Source: Candidatus Nitrosocosmicus sp. (GTDB lineage Archaea > Thermoproteota > Nitrososphaeria > Nitrososphaerales > Nitrososphaeraceae). Taken from it: a stretch of 48,522 nucleotides of DNA. The stretch lies in contig JAICXY010000013.1 in assembly GCA_025934495.1 (NCBI GenBank), forward strand, positions 1-48,522, read 5' to 3'. The first letter of the stretch is position 1; each line of letters opens with the position of its first letter. Below are positions 44,271-48,522 of this stretch, piece after piece. The position numbers were made by a program, and so were the translations under genes. The notes under the pieces were generated by a model. It was not told where the DNA came from, ran no database searches, and saw only the letters and a list, made by a program, of their open reading frames with translations.

Positions 44271-45776
44271 TTATAAATATTCAAAATCATCTTTTTCATG
44301 CCAATAATTAAAGCGCTGATGTAGCCAAGGAAAAAAATTATTTTCACTATTTTCAAATTCTTTTTTGAGTATTTTTACAATTTTTTTTGAGACCTCTCCG
44401 GGTTTTCCATAAATCTGTTTTTTTTTACCAAAATCAAATCCATAATCTTCTCTTTTTTCATAAATCATACTAACAATTTTGGGCATCCAGTTTCGGTTTA
44501 CTGGAGGAATTAACAAATTTCCTTTTGCATTAAAAATTGTTTCGGGTCTATCAGAATTTAATCGCATTGTAAAAGAACAAATTTTAGGGAAATACAATAG
44601 TTCTTCTTGCATAGATCCAGAATCAGTAATTTCAGCCCAGCATTTTCCACTATCTAAAAATTCTACAACATTTCCATATTCTTTCCACAAGTTTGAAATT
44701 ATAAATTTTTCACTGTATTGCTCCTCTAATTTTTTTAATTTTGTATATAGATCGAATTTATGTAATGCGGAAACGGTGGCATTCAATAAAATCAATATAA
44801 TTTTAAAATCTGTTTTGGTTATCAAGTCTATTAATCCTCCAATGATCGCATTAAATCGATTATAGGTTAAATTTTCCCTTCTATGAATATCCATTCTAAT
44901 CCATTCACCTGATTCTAATTTAGGACATATATCAAAGATACTTCTTTTGGGTTTAGTGATTCTCTTTAAATTTATTGCATCTACAACTGAATTTCCTACA
45001 TTAAAAATATCTTCTTCGGGATAACCCTCTCTTATTAGATTTTCTTCATTTAATTTTGAGGGAACAAAAAAGAACTTTGTACCAGCGGAACAAACCCATG
45101 TATCAATTTGCTCAGGAAAAGGTTCTTCGCGAGTTAAAAACCAATCGGTGGATAATTGATCCACTAAAAATTTTTCTAAAAATCTTTTATCTGGGATTTG
45201 ATTTATCTTGATTTTTTTTATTATTTTTGGGCTCATTGAACGAAGCCCTGCCTCATTCTGTCCTACCTTTTGACCCAATCCAAAAACCCAAGACAAAGTT
45301 GCCATTCCAGCAACTAATGTATCACCATGTACTATTGGTAAAACAGGATGGTTAGAATAATGTTCTTTTAGATATCTGCCGAAATAACCAAATTTTAATA
45401 CCAAATCACTAGATTTTGTCATCAAATCTCCTCGTATATTTAAATCACAAACTATTGAATCAGTTAGATTGAATTCTTTAATCCCATAACTTAAAAGGTC
45501 ATCATAATGCTGACCAGTAGAGACTATGAATGCAGGTAATCCTTCTCTTTGGGCTTCCAACAATAACGGAGCTTGTTTATAAAAGTCAGGTTTGGTACCA
45601 ATAACTATAGCTAGAACTTTTTTGAAATCATGGATATGAGAAAAAGCAATATTTAGATTTTTTTGGTTTATTGTAATTGGTAAAAAAAAATTGTTTACTT
45701 TTATCTTTATTTTATCACGGATATCTTTTTTTCTTGGATAATTAATTATTTTACTATTCAAAATAAATAACTCCAA
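44271..45776 (-). CDS. UDP-N-acetylglucosamine 2-epimerase-like protein, extended
   Basis: The 501 residues are of the WecB/Epimerase_2 type: IGTKPDFYKQAPLLLEAQ, VSTGQHYDDLLSYG, VHGDTLVAGMATLSW, NEAGLRSMSP, DIHRRENLTYNRF and DSGSMQEELLYF. Catalytic His (HRREN) and Glu (EAGLR) remain. The usual HVEAGLR reads QNEAGLR. It is about 120 residues longer than bacterial WecB, with a 50-residue N-terminal extension and a longer C-terminus. It probably epimerises UDP-GlcNAc or a related sugar for surface glycans. It lies in a minus-strand run with a small membrane protein and a GalT-like gene. Confidence 0.8.
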   Translation of the reverse strand: MELFILNSKIINYPRKKDIRDKIKIKVNNFFLPITINQKNLNIAFSHIHDFKKVLAIVIGTKPDFYKQAPLLLEAQREGLPAFIVSTGQHYDDLLSYGIKEFNLTDSIVCDLNIRGDLMTKSSDLVLKFGYFGRYLKEHYSNHPVLPIVHGDTLVAGMATLSWVFGLGQKVGQNEAGLRSMSPKIIKKIKINQIPDKRFLEKFLVDQLSTDWFLTREEPFPEQIDTWVCSAGTKFFFVPSKLNEENLIREGYPEEDIFNVGNSVVDAINLKRITKPKRSIFDICPKLESGEWIRMDIHRRENLTYNRFNAIIGGLIDLITKTDFKIILILLNATVSALHKFDLYTKLKKLEEQYSEKFIISNLWKEYGNVVEFLDSGKCWAEITDSGSMQEELLYFPKICSFTMRLNSDRPETIFNAKGNLLIPPVNRNWMPKIVSMIYEKREDYGFDFGKKKQIYGKPGEVSKKIVKILKKEFENSENNFFPWLHQRFNYWHEKDDFEYL

Positions 45777-45787
45777 CTAAATTGGGA

Positions 45788-46234
45788 TTAATCAAGGTCG
45801 AAAGTTTTTTTTTGCTCTTGTTTATAGTTCTTTTTATAGCTAATCAAGCCAATTAAAAACAATAAAATTCCGAATCCTATGAATATCAAAGGTATATTAG
45901 AGATCCAAATAGGTAAATCGATATTTTGTACTTGAGGTACAAGGAAATAAACATATATCATACCTATTATTAGGATTACACCTGAAAATAATACTAGTAA
46001 AGACGAGACTTTTGAAATATCTTTTGATAAAACATTCGTGAAAAAGGAGAGAACAATAGCAGGTCCTATCGAAATGAATATAATTTGAATAAAAGAACTT
46101 GATGGCTCGATATTAGTTTTGGGGCCTGTTGAATTAGGTCCGATTAAAAAGGAAAAAAAAGAAATTGTCAAGAAGATAAATAAAACAACTAAACCTATAA
46201 CTGTAAGAGATAACCATTCATCAGTTTTTAACAT
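45788..46234 (-). CDS. Four-helix membrane protein, function unknown
   Basis: The 148 residues hold four membrane segments, at about 11-32, 48-66, 74-96 and 108-130 (LSLTVIGLVVLFIFLTISFF, LVLFSGVILIIGMIYVYFLV, IPLIFIGFGILLFLIGLISY). The cytoplasmic end is polar (KKNYKQEQKK). No motif is recognised. It lies 41 bases downstream of galT and 11 bases upstream of the epimerase gene, so it is probably co-transcribed and may be linked to envelope glycan work. Confidence 0.7.
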   Translation of the reverse strand: MLKTDEWLSLTVIGLVVLFIFLTISFFSFLIGPNSTGPKTNIEPSSSFIQIIFISIGPAIVLSFFTNVLSKDISKVSSLLVLFSGVILIIGMIYVYFLVPQVQNIDLPIWISNIPLIFIGFGILLFLIGLISYKKNYKQEQKKTFDLD

Positions 46235-46275
46235 TGCTTTATTTTTTATAAAAAAGGTTGATTATTTTAATTTTG

Positions 46276-47343
46276 TTAAATTATCCCCATCAACCTAGCC
46301 AATTCCTTCCTAGATGCAGCCCCCAATAGTTCAGCTGAATATTCGGGGTTAGGCACATTTACAAATATTCCAAAACCCCTTTCAAGACCTGACCATGATG
46401 ATATTAGAGGATATATTTCAATATGCCAATGAATCTGTCTACTGTTTTTCTTTTCTGGAGAAATATGAAAGGCCATACTAAAATCAGTTTTTCCTAAAAC
46501 ATTATCCATTCCTCGCATTGAAGAACATATAACCAAAGATAAATCTGAAATTTCTTTTTGATTTATTTTAGAAAAGAAAGTGGAATGTTTTCTTGGACAA
46601 ATCCAGAATTCGCAATTATATGTAGGTGCCCATGGAACCATTGCAATGAAATGGGCGGTTGAAAAAAGCTGTCTTGGGCCATTTATCTCAGACTCGATCA
46701 TATTACAAGATGGACAACTGCCAGTCTCGTTCATTAATTGATGAAAAGTTTTGGCTTCTTTTTCAATAACCGGAGGTATTGATGAAAAAGTAGTAATATG
46801 AAAGTGAGGGTGTGTAATGATATTGCCGCCATTAGAACCCCGACCAGCATATATAGCTACATAGGTGACTCCACGTTGACTATATAGCCAACGTACTCTA
46901 TCTTGTAAAACTAGTAGCAAGTTAGTCCATTGTTCAATAGATAGATCCGTTAAAGATACATCATGCTCTGGAGTAGGTATTATTATAAAATCATAGCCAT
47001 AAGCTGGTTCTCTGTAATATGGTTTATCAGAATATTCATGGGTAGGTGTTGTTGAAACTATGGGATTTTTACACTCAAATACCCTTATTGTCCAGTTTTC
47101 GTTTACTGTATCTTGAGAGTCGTATAGCCTTTGAAGCATTCCATCTTTAAATACAAATGATAAAATCAATTGATCAGAAATTTGTTTGTTGCCGGGGCAA
47201 TAGGGGCAATTATTATTATCAGGTAGACTTTCTGGTTTGTTTTTTTGTTGAATAATCTTCAAAAGATCTTCATCCTTATTCACATGATTAGGAATTAATA
47301 CAAATTTATCTTGAACATAACAATCTTTTCTCATTTCCGACAA
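46276..47343 (-). CDS. galT: Galactose-1-phosphate uridylyltransferase-like (HIT superfamily)
   Basis: The 355 residues contain a zinc-type CPYCPGN near 47, HPHFHIT near 180 (catalytic HPH), a second CPSC pair near 212, and HWHIEIYPLISSWSGLERG near 305-320 as in GalT C-terminal halves. The family swaps UMP between UDP-sugars and sugar 1-phosphates. ADP-sugar or related specificities occur in archaeal members. It heads a run with a membrane protein and a UDP-sugar epimerase. Confidence 0.85.
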   Translation of the reverse strand: MSEMRKDCYVQDKFVLIPNHVNKDEDLLKIIQQKNKPESLPDNNNCPYCPGNKQISDQLILSFVFKDGMLQRLYDSQDTVNENWTIRVFECKNPIVSTTPTHEYSDKPYYREPAYGYDFIIIPTPEHDVSLTDLSIEQWTNLLLVLQDRVRWLYSQRGVTYVAIYAGRGSNGGNIITHPHFHITTFSSIPPVIEKEAKTFHQLMNETGSCPSCNMIESEINGPRQLFSTAHFIAMVPWAPTYNCEFWICPRKHSTFFSKINQKEISDLSLVICSSMRGMDNVLGKTDFSMAFHISPEKKNSRQIHWHIEIYPLISSWSGLERGFGIFVNVPNPEYSAELLGAASRKELARLMGII

Positions 47344-47447
47344 TTTTTCTATCTAAAAAGTTCACTAAATTCTTTTAATTAAATATTATGTATTTAATTT
47401 AACAAAGGTTTTAATGTCAATAATAAGAATTTGATTAAAAGAAAAAA

Positions 47448-48120
47448 TTGCTTTGCTGTATGATTTTTAAAATCTATAATTTTATTACATATCTTATAAA
47501 TAAATATATTATCTATTAGGTTCTGCCTTAATCATTTCCTGAATCATATTTTTTAGTCTAACAGAATAAATATACTCTCCTCAAACATTCGATTTATGCG
47601 GAAATAGTCTGTATGCAATCATTTATATCCATAGATTATAATACTTTTCTACCTTTTCAAATCTTATTTCTTGATATAGCTGTCAGATACCTTAGACTGT
47701 ACCCTTTTACAATCGAACGTAAGCATCCTCGCCTCCTTTAATAAAAACCGAAATTCCATTGTCTTCCAAACATCTAAAAATTATTTACCATGATAGACAC
47801 CATCATCAGCAAATAGTTTGCCAATAGTTATTTTTTTATCCATCTATAATATCATATACCAATTCTGGTAATGCTTTGCTATCATCATGAATATGCTCAT
47901 CAGTAATTACTTTCATTGAGAATTTCTTTGGTCTTGACGTTTACTGCTACTAGATGTGGTTTCAAATATTTTTTCTATCTTACTTTCAATTTATTCCTCT
48001 CATCCACTGGCCTACATTTGTTACTTTAATATCGGAGATATCTATTGCAATGAAGAGACATTCATGTTCTGAATTATTACTTTGGTTATATCGTATTTGT
48101 ATATTTATCATGTTTATCCT
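47448..48120 (-). pseudogene. Degenerate IS5-like (DDE_Tnp_1) transposase
   Basis: Readable pieces on the minus strand: SIAIDISDIKVTNVGQWMRG, MKVITDEHIHDDSKALPELV, KLFADDGVYHG (frame change), FRCLEDNGISVFIKGGEDAY, and near the end FRINRMFEESIFILLD-like sequence matching 13552-13740. DEHxHDSKALPELV and DGAYDGNxxFRYL are DDE_Tnp_1 hallmarks. The right end is the variant TTGCTTTGCTGTATGATTTT near 47448. Many stops; inactive. Confidence 0.7.
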
Positions 48121-48130
48121 TCTACTTATT

Positions 48131-48522
48131 AGACCTATTGCATGATTAGAAATAACCCATATTTTCCCATGATTTTGTATTTTGACGATGATAATGGTTC
48201 ATTATTCTGTAGTTACAGACCAAATAATATTTGAGATATTCTATACACTTTCTTAATCTATTCCTAGACATTATTCTATATCCCGTACTTTTTTAATTTG
48301 TAAATGATGAGGTATATGCTATATCACAATTGTACTCTTTTCTTTTGGAATGATTTTTGTTGTGCTCTTTTCTTTTTTTTATGACAGTTCTTGATTTTTC
48401 TTCTTTTTATTTGGTATGGATGACATTTGTTCTGGGAAGTCCTATTCTATTGCCATATATCCAAGGTCATAAACATTTACGACTTCTTTGAGATGGACAT
48501 AGTGATTCTTTTTATATATGTC
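48131..48522 (-). pseudogene. Degenerate HARBI1-like IS5-group transposase, cut by the window end
   Basis: The right terminal repeat (AGACCTATTGCATGATTAGAAA) starts at 48131. Further in, the minus strand reads YKKNHYVHLKEVVNVYDLGY, then DFPEQMSSIPNKKKKN. These line up with YKKNHPVTPKQVVNVIDLGY and DFPEQLLSALPCKRKRK of the 16065 transposase. Stops and frame changes are frequent. The element continues past base 48522. Confidence 0.7.

Overview
The window reads as a chromosomal segment of an AT-rich archaeon, most likely an ammonia-oxidising member of the Nitrososphaeria (Thaumarchaeota), possibly Nitrosocosmicus-like. Signs of this are an archaeal tRNA-splicing endonuclease, a CofE-type F420 ligase, a PIN-ATPase-KH protein of the archaeal type, methylmalonyl-CoA mutase next to its MeaB GTPase (as used in the 3-hydroxypropionate/4-hydroxybutyrate cycle), archaeal TATA boxes close to start codons, and very low G+C. 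The species is an inference. No rRNA, tRNA or CRISPR array was recognised.

Bases 1 to about 21,100 form a low-density accessory region. It is littered with broken insertion sequences of at least six kinds: an IS5/DDE_Tnp_1-like element, a HARBI1-like IS5-group element, an IS4-like element, IS630, IS481 and an IS6/IS240-like element. Miniature elements with matching ends sit among them. The genes here are isolated: a membrane protein, a frameshifted polyphosphate kinase 2, a decayed alpha/beta hydrolase, a royal-jelly/yellow-like beta-propeller protein, an orphan histidine kinase and a CBS-pair protein. Two tight cassettes stand out. One (13767-15015) has a winged-helix regulator and two unrecognised proteins behind a perfect 24-bp palindrome that overlaps the expected transcription start. 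The other (16920-19077) has a 604-residue HTH/coiled-coil protein and a small membrane protein behind a TGACG array with alternating 12/9-bp spacing.

Bases 21,100 to 41,700 are dense housekeeping metabolism: a zinc dehydrogenase and LsrF-like aldolase; a branched-chain amino-acid run (ilvB-ilvN-leuA-leuB-like); Nudix; a MetF-like protein; an orphan ABC ATPase; PIN-ATPase-KH; methylmalonyl-CoA mutase with MeaB; CofE with a HAD phosphatase; thioredoxin reductase; a TusA/cysteine-synthase pair; and homoserine dehydrogenase. Most frames here are intact, but leuA and cofE lack a canonical start codon in front of their conserved N-termini.

Bases 41,700 to 43,600 are a second nest of IS remnants. 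They are followed by tRNA endonuclease and a minus-strand run of GalT-like, membrane and WecB-like epimerase genes. The last 1.1 kb again consists of decayed transposases and is cut by the window end.
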